Of a DNA stretch of 64,000 nt, positions 1 to 10,659 are shown in pieces. Location of the stretch: contig RDEW01000029.1 in the NCBI GenBank assembly GCA_011109175.1, positions 406,158 to 470,157 on the forward strand, given 5' to 3'. The position numbers and the translations under genes are program-made. The notes under the pieces were generated by a model, which worked only from the letters and a program-made list of their open reading frames with translations, was not told the DNA's origin and did no database searches. Origin of the DNA: Dicyema japonicum (Eukaryota > Dicyemida > Rhombozoa > Dicyemidae). Position 1 is the stretch's first letter. Every line of letters begins with the position of its first letter.

Positions 1-1698
1 TCAGTACCAAAAATAATAATTTTAGATAAGAAATTCATTCAAACGGATGTTTAAAGCAAGATCTTCCAAAGAAAGCCTAGCCTCAATGAAAATAATTCAA
101 GAAGCGCCTTTGACGTGATCATTGGATGTTATAGACTAGATCTAACAACTCTGTGGGAGACATCAGTGATCTCTGTAAGCTATTGAGGGAAAAGGAACTT
201 ACTGTGGCTGACTTACAGCTTGAGATTGTCGCACAGAGAAATATAATAAAAGAACTGGAAAGCAAGCTCGAAGATATCCAAAAAAGCCATCAGTCAACTG
301 TCATATCTAAACGGAGACTGAGTGGAGTGGGGATCTTTACAGATGACTACAAACTAAGTTTAATGTTGATTAATTAGTAAATTTGCGAGCAAGTCAAGGG
401 AATGAGTGGGAAGAAATAATGATATCATTCTATCTCCTCCAAAAAACCAAAGGAAAGAAGGTAGTCATTCAATATAACACCAAGAGTTTTATGGGGAATT
501 TACTAATAAACAAAAGTATAAGTTGGGTTAGTCTCTTCCAAAATGCCAGGAAAATATTCAAAGTATTACACAAGATATTTTAGAATTTTATTAATTTGAT
601 TGACTCAAGATCAAATATAGGGATTGGACCTGAAAGTATCCACGCCTTGGTCGTTGGAGAAAAGTCATGGCTTGTCGGTCTACACAATTTCTTTATTAAA
701 GATAAGAACGTCCCGGTCTCCTCCCCTTGTTCTCATTTCTCCGGCTTCCACGACAGTATCTCCATTCTGTTGAAGGGATCAAAACAAAAGGCAACGGACG
801 AGATTGCCTTTGACTTGCTAATTTCAAACAAACTGATCACACGTTATATGGAAGAGATCACTAAAAGTAGGAGACTGATACTCTACGGTCCACAGCTTAG
901 TGGGAAATTCCACCTGGCGACCTCATTGGCTGAGCATATAAGAGATATCACATCGTCTGTCAATTAAAGTGATTTTTAGTTCCAAAACAACCGTGGTCGA
1001 AATCAAAAAAATATTCACGTCTGAGACAACTGTTTTGTCTACCCTTATGATGAATTTTGTTGAGAAAAATGACTGCAAGAATATTATATTTGTAGTAAAG
1101 AATATAGAAACTTGTAAATATAATTATCTGGATGTTCAATTTAGAAAGTTCTTTGCTAAAATCAGAAATTTACAGTATTAAAGTCGATTACTTTTAGAAT
1201 TTACATAATTGGAACCTGCAGGATAAACTCGAAAATTGTTAAAGATTTGGAGATGGAGTACAAATTCAAAGTATTTCGTCTTCCACTTCACATGGAACCT
1301 TTGGAGAACATAATATCTAGGTTAATTGTGAGGGAAAGCATTAACACAAACAATTCTATGATCAATTTGGAGACTGACGTTGAGATTGGCAACTTTTTTA
1401 CATCTACTTTGGTATTTATAAACGACCTCCTGGAGTCTAACGATAAGGGGGACAAAGTCTTAGGTTTAATTGTACTTTACTCTTAGGTCCCTTTATATTT
1501 GCAAACTGTCCTTTGTCAGGGAGTAAATCTGACTGGTTTGTCCGGACGTGGAATGAAAAAGTGATCCCCATTTTGAGGAATTCTTTGGACTCTACTCCCA
1601 AGGTCGAACCCTTTGATTGGGTGATGGAAAAAATTCCATGGAAGATAAGTCGAATTTCATTAAATAGACTGGGGATAATATATAAACGAGGAAATTAA
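1..1698 (+). CDS. Neuron navigator-like protein, C-terminal part (5' end outside window)
   Basis: The conceptual protein from exons 26-114, 140-357, 378-562, 584-954, 980-1174, 1198-1463 and 1487-1698 follows the C-terminal half of neuron navigators (NAV1-3, UNC-53, Sickie). It begins with an Arg-Asn-Ser-Phe basic segment, continues with a coiled coil (REKELTVADLQLE), then the AAA-like domain with GPQLSGKF, a YIIGT strand and the closing FDWVMEKIPW block. Family members act at microtubules and the cortex in cell migration and axon guidance. The seven introns, counting one at 4-25, are 20-25 nt and all have GT...AG ends; phases agree across every junction. The Walker A Ser/Thr is replaced by Phe and no Asp is seen at the Walker B position (IIFVVKN), so ATP hydrolysis is doubtful. 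The upstream part with the CH domain, if present, lies outside the window. Family assignment is by recalled motif order, not a search. Confidence 0.8.
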
Positions 1699-1747
1699 TA
1701 TTTAATATTTGTTTATTTATAAATTAAATTTTAATTATAATAAATAA

Positions 1748-1977
1748 ATGAGTGGTTGTGTGGATGATAATCTATCTGATTGTAGTAAAATATCTAATAA
1801 ATAGTACTATTTGAACTTTCTGAATTACTAAATACGGGACTTAATAGGGACACGTTGAATGTATGTATACAGTTGCTTGACTCGGGTGTTAATCCTGAAA
1901 CTCTTGCTGAGGTCGTCCAGGAATTACGGAAAGAACCCGATAAAGAAGTAAACTTTTTTATTTAAAATTAGAAATAA
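1748..1977 (+). CDS. MZT1: MOZART1 homologue (mitotic-spindle organizing protein 1)
   Basis: Exon 1 is 1748-1781, a 23-nt intron is 1782-1804, exon 2 starts at 1805. The protein is about 58-64 residues: an acidic start, then LFELSELLNTGLNRDTL, a second helix and GVNPETLAEVVQELRK, which is the three-helix MOZART1 signature. MZT1 binds the N-termini of gamma-tubulin complex proteins and helps dock the gamma-tubulin ring complex at spindle poles. The reading frame stops at 1965 if unspliced, or at 1977 if a possible 24-nt intron (1948-1971) is removed, which would leave a final Lys codon. The gene lies 50 bp after the navigator-like gene on the same strand. It was too short and too split for simple ORF calling. 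Confident in identity; less so in the exact C-terminus. Confidence 0.85.
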
Positions 1978-2059
1978 AATTTGTTTAATATTTTTTAGTT
2001 TTCTATTTGTTTTGTTATTTAACATGATTTACTTTTACGGAAAACCCAATTAATCAATA

Positions 2060-3475
2060 CGAATTTTATCCTTAAACGTGGCGTCATGCCTGTTGTTGTG
2101 GTGGCGCTCAGTGCGGCTTTTGCATGGAAGAGAACCGTTCGACTTTCCCTACCTTTCTGCGATCTTCAGACGGGTAGCTTACCAATTCCCCAGTTTTCTC
2201 TCTACTACTTCTGTGATGTAGAACCTAATCCGGGACCCAACTGCACGTTGAGTATTCCACAACTAAATGTAAATGGAATCCGCAATAAAGTATTGGAATT
2301 ACGATCCCTCTTATCCGATTTGAGAGTGGACATTGCCCTCATCCAAGAATCGAAGTTTTCTATAAAGTCCCCAACACCATGTTTTCTTGGATGTTGTGTA
2401 CTTCGCAGGGACCAAACAAGAAGTTTCGGAGGAGGATTATTGACGATCGTTAAGGATGGACTTAAATTCACTGATGTCACCCCTTCTGTATTTTATCTCT
2501 TCGAAGGGGATCTGGTCAAGTACTACTTCCTACATCCCCAACCTATTGAGCCTGTGTGGACTAAAGGATCTGCTACTATGCGGAGACCTAAACGCGAAAA
2601 ATCCACTCTGGCTCCAGACTCAATCAGTCGACAGTCGCGGCGAATACATCCTTTCCCTGATCAATGATCTGACTATCCTTAATGATCCGGACACCCACAC
2701 AAAAACTCCGTCCCGGAAAAGGAACAGTCCGACATCCCCGCACCTGTCTCTCTGCTCTCCTTTTATGGCTGGATGTATTTCATGGAATTTTCGTTATGGT
2801 TTCTCAAGCGACCATAACCCCATTGTGTTGAGACTTAGAAGGCCTATTTGTTCACCGTGTTGTTCTACAAAGTTCAAAAATTACTTGAAAGCCGACTGGC
2901 AAGGTTTCAGGACGTATGTGGACAATAGTCTCCTTGACCTTACTATGGTTAATTGCACAGTAGAGGAGACGGCCAAGATTCTGTCCGCTATCATTCTGAA
3001 AGCTGATAAACTATTTATACCTGTCGCCTCTTACAAGAAGTTCAATCCAAGATTATCATCACAAATTGTGTCACTCATCAAGAAACGAGATGCGCTGAAG
3101 AGGAATAGAACACAGACCAATAACTCCTTATACTCCATACGTTCATTGAATACCAAATTATCTGAGCTTATCCGAACTAACAACAGACTCAAATTGAGTC
3201 GCCTAGTCGGACGACTATGTGACAAAAACTCTTGTGCCACATTTTGAAAAGCGCTAAGAAGGAAAAACCCTACCTACTACCAATGATCAGGACACCATGT
3301 TTTGGTCCTATGCGGACGACCTAATTATCGCTGCAAGAAATAAATCTCCTTTCATGGCTGTAGCAACTGTTCAGATACACCTAAACCTAATTTGTGACTG
3401 GCTATCTGCAAATACGTGATTAGTTAGTTTGTTTAAGCGTGATCTCTGGTGATTTTATTATTATTAATAGCAATA
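2060..3475 (+). mobile_element. LINE family A copy (APE endonuclease plus YADD remnant), internally deleted
   Basis: The copy starts with the GTGGCG-type 5' end seen in other family A copies and ends near 3470 in a TTATTATT tail. ORF 2086-2667 encodes a hydrophobic N-terminus, a 2A-like peptide, and the start of an AP-type endonuclease (QLNVNGIRNK, ALIQESK). The frame then shifts (around 2480) into 2456-3247, which carries LLLCGDLNAKNPLW and SSDHNPI, the Asp/Asn and Asp/His catalytic blocks. Almost all of the RT is missing: 3247 is followed within about 70 bp by SYADDLIIAARN, the RT active-site box (about 3305-3345). The copy cannot be active as it stands. The clade is Jockey superfamily, CR1/L2-like by RT motifs of better copies; the exact clade would need a phylogeny. 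Confidence 0.8.
2215..2238 (+). other. 2A-like peptide motif (DVEPNPGP) in LINE A
   Basis: The codons read Asp-Val-Glu-Pro-Asn-Pro-Gly-Pro, matching the D-V/I-E-x-N-P-G-P consensus at which 2A peptides make the ribosome skip a peptide bond. It lies about 43 residues from the first Met and directly before the endonuclease domain. 2A-like motifs at this place are known in some non-LTR retrotransposons of trypanosomes and invertebrates. Activity here is inferred. Confidence 0.75.
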
Positions 3476-3489
3476 TCCGCGGAACCATA

Positions 3490-4050
3490 AAAATTAACTA
3501 ATTTGAGATTTTACTTTTACCATGCATCTCTGGATACGCCCTGCAATACATGGCCGACTAAAAATTAACACATAATACTTGGAGAATATGGACGCTATGA
3601 TATCTCGAATAATAGTAGGAGGATCCACATGCGCAATAAGATGTGAAGAAACCAGAAAAACACCAAGTTTATTACAACCTGTGTACGAATAATGATTTGG
3701 TTCCTTGGATGTCAAACCTCGACGCCAAAAGAGTCAGATAAATGTTTCAATCTTCTTCCATTCAGATTGGTTGTACCACACCCAAAAGCAACATGTTTTG
3801 AATTAAGATCTCCAACCAAATAGAGTAGTCAATAAAAAACTGGCTGATACTGTCCACACAATTATAAGAATCTTCGAATACATTGCCTTGATGGTAATCC
3901 ACACATCGTCACAGCAAAAGTCAACAGAGGTAAATTCACAACCAGTATTCCGTATGACTTGGGGTTTTAGAGTGCATTGATGTCGACGATAAAAAAGACG
4001 TACACGTGCCGGCAACAGCTACTTCCTTCCATCTTATATCTACAGACGAA
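3490..4050 (-). mobile_element. LINE endonuclease remnant, antisense
   Basis: On the minus strand this matches the copy at 7.5-7.9 kb: shared blocks include DSISQFFIDYLI, NSKH/QNM-VAF and an EPNHYSYT-like stretch followed by VFLVSS. The pattern (Asn-Gly-Arg-Arg-Leu ... then a Thr-His-Tyr-like block) is typical of the middle of LINE AP-endonucleases. Several frameshifts and stops break it. No RT is attached. Confidence 0.5.
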
Positions 4051-4466
4051 AACCCTCTAGGATGAAATCTTCTCCTTCTCTGATTTAAGTCTCGTTAACA
4101 ACGATAATATCAGCCACCTAGACTTTCAACAGTAATGAAAGTTCATCATGCCTTTTTCGAATGGATCTGGCAGTCACCAGCTTGGTATAACATTAGACTT
4201 CAACCAGCATATAAAGTATGTTATAAACCATAGAACATATGAAACAAGTCATCAATAGAGACTGTAGTGGTACATCTTTTAGGCAACAAAGAATATCTAT
4301 GCTGCTAAATAAATTGTTACTAATTATGCCTGTCAAGCATATTTACAGTTCTCTTAACCTGGAAATCAAAAAAAATACAGAATATTGTCTTACGGATTTC
4401 ATCATCTAGACGGTGTATGTTAAGAGAGATGACGTACTCTCTTGCCAAAGAAAGTCTCAGAGGAAA
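4051..4466. other. Gene-free stretch
   Basis: No reading frame or RNA gene is recognised here. The sequence is AT-rich and probably decayed transposon DNA, but I see no element end in it. Confidence 0.4.
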
Positions 4467-5048
4467 CGAACCTAAAGCTATTTGATTCCTTGTACAACTG
4501 GAACCTTTAGATCTCCACAAATAAAACTCGAAATAATAAACCTTTCTCTCAGTCTGAATAATAAGTATTTGAATTGGCAAAAAATGGGTTAATGTTTTAT
4601 TTTTTTGAGGCAATGAACCTAAATCAATTTGATTCCTTGTACAACTGCAACCTTATATAAGACTCGACAGAATAAACCATTCTCTCAGTCTGAATGGAAA
4701 GTATTTGAATTCACAAAAAATGGATTAATGTTTCATTTCTTTGATTTAATGAACCTAAAGCCATTTGAATCCTTATACAACTGGAACATTTAGATCTCGA
4801 CTGTCCAAACATAGGACATGTCAAAATAAACCTTTCTCTCAGTCTGAATGGAAAATATTTGAATTGACAAAAAATGGGTTAATGTTTTATTTTTTTAGAT
4901 AACGAACCTAGATCCATTTGATTTCTTGTACAACTGGAACCTATAGATCTCGACTGTCCAAATATAAGACTCGACAAAATAAACATCTCTCTCAGTCTAA
5001 ATGGAAAGTGTTTGAATTCGCAAAAAATTAGGTCATTGTTTTATTTTT
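4467..5048 (+). repeat. Tandem repeat, four diverged units of about 136-153 bp
   Basis: Four consecutive units start near 4467, 4614, 4750 and 4903. Each begins GAACCTA, followed by ATTTGATTCCTTGTACAACTG-like sequence, then CTCTCAGTCT, and ends in a poly-T rich stretch after AATGTTTTATT. Divergence between units is visible at many positions, including a deletion of about 25 bp in unit 2. This is a small minisatellite; no coding potential is seen. Confidence 0.8.
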
Positions 5049-6590
5049 TGACATAGTTACAGATCTGCTTTTTCATACTAGAAAAGCTGAAAACGTTTAG
5101 GGATCAATTTGTCCTCGGCCATTCGCAGTAGAAACTTCGGGGCTTATGCTTCGCCCCGATTTCGTTTAAGAGTTCGAGTCTGGTCGTACCAGTCATCAGA
5201 GATGCTATCCGAGAAATTGGAATCGCAATCTCTTCTGGTTGGGATATCCTCTAGAGCGGCATTGGTTTCGTGAACGCCTCGGAATTGCCATCGTTCGCGA
5301 CAATGCTCACTGTCTCTTGCTACTGCTGTCCGATTTGTAATAATAAATTTTTGATACTAAAAATATATTTGTCTAATCCATCGTTTCTAAGTGCCAAGAA
5401 TGTGAGATTCCAAGGAAAATCTAGAATATTCAACCACTTAAGTTCCAAATGAACGAATGAACGACTCTATTAATCAGGGAATGAAAGGTTGGGGTAGTTT
5501 ATTAAAGTCTTGCCTCTAGTCATGGACAATCCGCTAGAGTCCTTCTTCTCCATAGTTATCCAGATTTGCAAGTGGGGTCCAAACGAGGGATCCAGGAGTC
5601 CAGTCAAACGTTGACTCCCAAAGTCTTAAATAGTGATTCTACATAATGGTTAAATTATATTATATAGTTTGTGTTAGACACAGATGCCCTATTTATAACA
5701 AATATTCCAATCTTAATGAGTAAGCCTGTTTAAATGAAAGTTAATTATTATCATTATTTGTATAATTATTTTTGAAGATTGCACATATTTGAATGATCTA
5801 AAATATATAATTATCATAAACTATTGAAAATGAGCATACATAGGAAACAAATAATATTTGTCCACCATGTACTACTGTAATACGCTTAAAAGTACGTTCA
5901 CAAAGCTAAGTAATTTATAAATCATTACCACACCCACTTCATCTTCCAGAAATACAAATTTACAATTTAACTATAAATAATAATTACAATAACTGCATTT
6001 TCAATAAATTTAGGCTTATTTGATTCAAATATATAATCAATTAACCATTCTCTAATGTGGATTGCTGAGAAGATCACAATTATGGTAACATTGAATATCA
6101 AAATAAAAAATGAAATATCAAAAGCTAAAAATATAATAATTTACAACAGTTATATTTATCGGTTTAGTAATTTTCCAAATCCTTACAATTCCAAGTGTCG
6201 TCACGGGAATATAGAAAGTAGCAGTAATCAAGATACATGAAACTGAAACCCAAAAAAAGATTGGCGAATCAGTATCATCATAATTATTGATATATGCATT
6301 TATGAAGAACCCACCTCCAACAAATAGTCCAATAGAAGTTCCCTAACAATTAAAGTTATCATACAGATAAAAATATAGTTAAAATTATTGTATTTGCTAT
6401 AAACACGAATCGTTCAAATAGTATAGCCATTAATTAGAACACTTCATAAGTCTTTATTATATATTTGGTTAACCTTTGTAAATAATATTTAATAATAAAA
6501 TTATAATATTTATTTTATATTTTATTAACACTACTTCTATTTTGGTTGAGTTGGTGTCTCAATAGCACAAAGTCTTAATCACATATGAGG
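5049..6590. other. AT-rich stretch without recognised gene
   Basis: Short open frames (for example 5270-5452 and 6055-6240) have no recognisable domain and look like chance frames in AT-rich DNA. A GTTCGAGTC box near 5170 resembles a tRNA B box but no cloverleaf can be drawn around it. Confidence 0.4.
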
Positions 6591-6599
6591 CTATCCGAA

Positions 6600-6965
6600 G
6601 AGTTTACCGTTCTATCGTTTAATGTCATTAGACGCGTGGCGTTATGTGGTGCTGCGTGGTTAATCGGTTGAAGTTTTCTGATTGCTTGTCTCTTCATCTT
6701 CTCTCTTCCTATTAGAGTGGCGTCATGTGATCCACCTGGCTAGGTGACGCTTAGTGCCAGGCCGGCATGAAAAAGAATCATTTGCTTTCCCCACTCTACT
6801 GGAGGGGATTCCACAACTGCATGTATTGGACGTCTTATCTTTTATGCTGATTCCGGATGGAATCTGTTTCTGTAGAAGTGGAAACTAGATACAATAATTA
6901 ATTGTTTACTTTAACTTCTTTCGCGGTGCATCCGGGGTTAATAAATAAATAAAAAATAAATAATG
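6600..6965 (+). mobile_element. Short LINE A copy with both ends
   Basis: The left end (GGCGTCATGTGATCCACCTGG region near 6720) resembles the 5' part of the family A copies at 2.06 kb and, reversed, at 63.5 kb. The right end (CCGGGGTTAATAAATAAATA) resembles the 3' tail at 49.8 kb (reversed) and 9.6 kb. Only about 350 bp lie between, so nearly the whole coding region is deleted. Confidence 0.5.
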
Positions 6966-7326
6966 TCAGAGGCTTGAAATATATCTACAAACGAATATGC
7001 CAAGAATACTTACAGTGCCATTATTGGATGCTTAAGTGTGGACTATTTGAGTTACATAATGATTACCGATTTATCCTCCTACGATCAGAACTTTACCACT
7101 ATGGAGAGGGTTCGCTATTCACAAGAGTTATTTGAATTCAATCTAAAAGTTTTATTACATGAACGATGGATGATAGTCTCGTGTGTGGCACAGGCGGGAA
7201 CTTAATTATTTATTTGAATCATTTGTTCCTATTATAGACCAATACACTTTCCGAGGAACCATATCAGCTATCGGTCCCCTCAGGCAGAACACACACTTTA
7301 TTTTAAGCAGAGAACAGTTATCATAG

Positions 7327-7910
7327 CTAATCGATTAGGGAGAATCGAGAAAAGCTATTCACTTTTTTGTTTTCTTTTTCTTGGGTGTGTGGGCTATTTA
7401 GACGATCCGGTTTGCTTTCATAGCACTCACACCATGCAACAATATAGACATCGATAAAGAACATATCCGTCATAAAAGTCCTGTAATGACTGACATTATT
7501 AGCATTAAATTTCATAAAACCCCGCAATACATGGTAGACTTTAAATTGACACATAAGACTTGGGGAATATGGTAGCTTCCGATATCTGAAGACACCAGAA
7601 AAACATCAGGTTTATCACAACATGTGTACGAATAATGATTTGGTTCCTTGAATGTCAAAACCTTGACGCCAAAAGAGTCTAATAAATGTCCTAATCTTCG
7701 TCCATCCTGGTTGTTCATGCCACACCAAAAAGCAACATGTTTAGAATTAAGAACCAAAATAGATATCAGATAGTCAATAAAAAACTGGCTGATACTGTCC
7801 ACAAAATTAATGGTAATCCACATATCGTCACATCAAATGTCAACAGAGTAAACTACAATCCTGTTACGTATGACTTGGGGCCTTTGAGTGTATAGATGTA
7901 TGCGAAATAT
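7327..7910 (-). mobile_element. LINE endonuclease remnant, antisense (second copy)
   Basis: The minus strand reads HVAFWCGMNNQDGRRLGHLL, then FGVKVLTFKEPNHYSYT and VFLVSS, a better preserved version of the remnant at 3.5-4.05 kb. It fits the central part of a LINE AP-endonuclease. It is truncated on both sides. The frame changes near 7540. Confidence 0.55.
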
Positions 7911-8480
7911 TATTACCACACATTGACGAGTTTGTATTCTAGTGATTCTTTTCTTAGGATACCGTATATCAGTTCGCTTTGTTTGCTGCATGTTAGCTCT
8001 TGTGTACTTTATAACCTTAACCTCCAGTTAAATCTGTTTTGATTACGAAATGGCATTTAGTAGTCACTTTGTCATTTTTTATATGTCGATGACCTGCTAT
8101 AACTATAACGAACTTTATTATCAAAGTTATGCAAATAGGGTATTTTGAGGCTCCTTTTATCACAAGTCCTTCCGAAGGTTTGAATGTCCTCCTGCAACTT
8201 CAGATCCTTCTTATAATTGATTTTGTGCTGTGATTTATGTTTTTTAAGAAATTCGTTATCGTTTTCTTTGTTCCTTTATAATTCACAAAAATCAAAATGT
8301 AAAGACTCCAACAGGAATGATAAAATGATTAATTGGGGGTCATTAATTGGTTTTATCTAAATCTAGAAACATTCCTTAATGTGTATAAAGGAATTCCTAT
8401 CGAATTCAATATATTGTTATAAGATTTCCAAGGAGTCAAAAAGTTAATTAAGCTTCTCTTGTCAGAATCTTTCTGATTGA
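7911..8480. other. Gene-free stretch
   Basis: No coding or RNA feature is recognised. The sequence is AT-rich with no clear repeat end. Confidence 0.35.
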
Positions 8481-8504
8481 CGCTTAGAATGCCCCTGCAA
8501 ATAT

Positions 8505-8775
8505 AATAATGGACGATTACTTTAACAATGAGAACAAACCATCGTTCAGAAGAAGACCCAGAGTCACTCTACCCGTGGCTCTGAACAATAATTTTAATGG
8601 AATTGGAAGAAAACTTAAATCTGCAGAAGACCTAGAAGATCTACGGACAGATGCGCAAAGCAGAGGGCGATGGGGACGCCTAGTGAAGCAAATTTCTGAA
8701 CGTATAGCACAAAAAGGACCTTAGTTAATATAACGTTCTTTGGTTCTATGAAAGTGCTTTTTAATAATAAAAATA
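8505..8775 (+). mobile_element. LINE B 3' fragment (5' truncated)
   Basis: ORF 8509-8724 (71 aa) matches the C-terminus of the LINE B copy at 26.96-28.7 kb: MDDYFN, a K-P-S/F-R-R-R/G-R-P-R block, then LKSAEDLEDLR and RGRW. It is followed by a 3' tail with TCTATGAAAGTGCTTT and AATAATA, as in the other copy. A 5'-truncated insertion is typical of LINEs. Confidence 0.75.
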
Positions 8776-8989
8776 AGAACGCAGGTGGACCAAATCGATG
8801 AACTCTGGTGAAGGTAGAATCGAATATCTTTCTGATTGACGACCTATCTTAAAAAAGCAAAACCAATGAATAGAATGACTTTATTTTTATCTGAATTCTT
8901 ATACTAGATCACACGTTTTTTGGAGAACCCTAGGATGATAAATTCCAGACAGACGCCACTCAGTTTTTCTCTCAAATAAAAAATTTGTC

Positions 8990-9620
8990 TTATCCGTCCG
9001 TAACCAGGCCAACTTATTAATGGGTCACTATGCGAAGATTAACCACATTCTTTCCCCGAGAGGACTCCGCTGTATGAGACTATATGCTCCGAAGTCAACA
9101 GAGGTTTTCATTATTCGAAATCTCTAATTACGCAACTTTTTAACAACGATCGAAACTCGAATAAAAGATGGCTTGATCCTCCTTTGGAAAGACAACTGCT
9201 CATTCCGTCTTCTTCCCCGCAAATATGGTATTTCTCAAATTCAATGCATCGAAATGCAATTTCTGGCATCTGACACATCTGATTACAGAGTCTTGATACC
9301 ATTGACTGCGGATTTTCTGAAAACCAACGTGTAATCCAGATCTTATAAGAGACGTCCCCAACCATGGAATACCTTACGGAGCGTCACCGGGACTTCCTCA
9401 AGATGGCAAAGTCCTCTGACCATCCCCTCGGGCACCAAATCAAACTATATATGGACGCCTGCCCGAGATATGAGAAGAAACTTCCCCGTTGTTGAGATTA
9501 ATCCAGGACTCCAAAACTAACCGCAGGAAAAGCACTGGCATGGACACCGGGATCACTTAATTAGACTATACCTTTTATCCTCTTTCTCGTGGTTTCGGAG
9601 TTAATAAAATAAATTATACG
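8990..9620 (+). mobile_element. LINE A 3' part, heavily decayed
   Basis: A NHGIPYGASPGL stretch near 9360 recalls the NG(V/I)PQGSPLSP box of the RT, and the end (GGGATCACTTAATTAG, then a CTTTCTCG...GGAGTTAATAAAATAAA tail near 9550-9620) mirrors the 3' end of the family A copy at 49.8 kb. Stops and frameshifts are frequent and the YADD box is not seen. Confidence 0.5.
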
Positions 9621-9625
9621 TAGCC

Positions 9626-10640
9626 TCAGCTATGTATTTGACGGTCAATTTTCAACACTAAGGTTGTAACCATCTTTCTTGAAGCGATAAAAAGAAATTT
9701 CTGGCTGATGAGTAACAAACAAAAATGCACAAAGATTTTTGTCAGTAACCCATGAGGGATTCCCTCTTCAGAACCACTTCTGATGGACGTATACTCAGTT
9801 TGGAAACTCTGCCCATTCACATCAAATGGGGAACTTTTCAAGCTCCGTAGTAAAAGCATTACGGTCGTTAATATTGGAGATTAAGTGTGAAAGAGCCGGA
9901 TTTCCTCAGACTAATTCGAGCTTTACTCGAATTTCCAAATTGGCCAGAGTGTTAAAACAATAAATCGTTCCAAACACAGGATTAGTGATCACAAAAGAGA
10001 GCACTAGTGAGTTTGTCATATCCACTTACTGGGCAATTGCTTCCAGCGAAGACTTTTCATCACTTCGATTAGGAATATCTTTAGCGTTCTCAACAGTATT
10101 CTTTTCCAAGAACTTTCCAAAACTTTGGTCATATCTTTTTTCAATAATATTATTTTTAGGTACTTTTTTCACAACAGACATAATCACAACAAAACCACGT
10201 TTTGTATAAAATCAGGTTGCAAATTTATTATATAATCCGTTAAATTCAGCTTGTTTCAACATTAATGGACCAACTCGTACAGTTCAATTTCAATTAAGCA
10301 AATATAGTATTTATAGAAGGTTGATTAATAGATTTGCAGCATTGAGCTTCGTATGTAGCAGTCCGACGATCCTCTTCTTTACGTTTTCCGTGGTCGTCCT
10401 CAAAATATCTTTCTTCGTGAAGTTGCTGGAATAATCATCTAAATTCAATGTGAGAGGAATTGCGACCTCACTGCAAAGGACCTTAGTCGTTATGAAGTTT
10501 CTGTAGCCTGCCTTTAGGAAACAAAGTAAAAAGAATGAAGTCGTGGGAGCATACAAAGTTATACTGCTATAACCACAATGCAGACACTATGTACAGAGAT
10601 TTACTATTTATCGACGCTATGCCAATACGATTCAAAGATG
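9626..10640. other. Stretch without recognised gene
   Basis: Short frames on both strands (9626-9859 minus, 9985-10209 plus, 10311-10556 minus) show no known domain. It may include the 5' part of the LINE B copy that follows, but I cannot align it. Confidence 0.35.
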
Positions 10641-10659
10641 TTGGAGTGTAAGTGACAGG

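Noticed and set aside
5140-5200. tRNA-like element around GTTCGAGTC
   Set aside because: Only a B-box-like motif and a short GGGGC/GCCCC hairpin; no cloverleaf.
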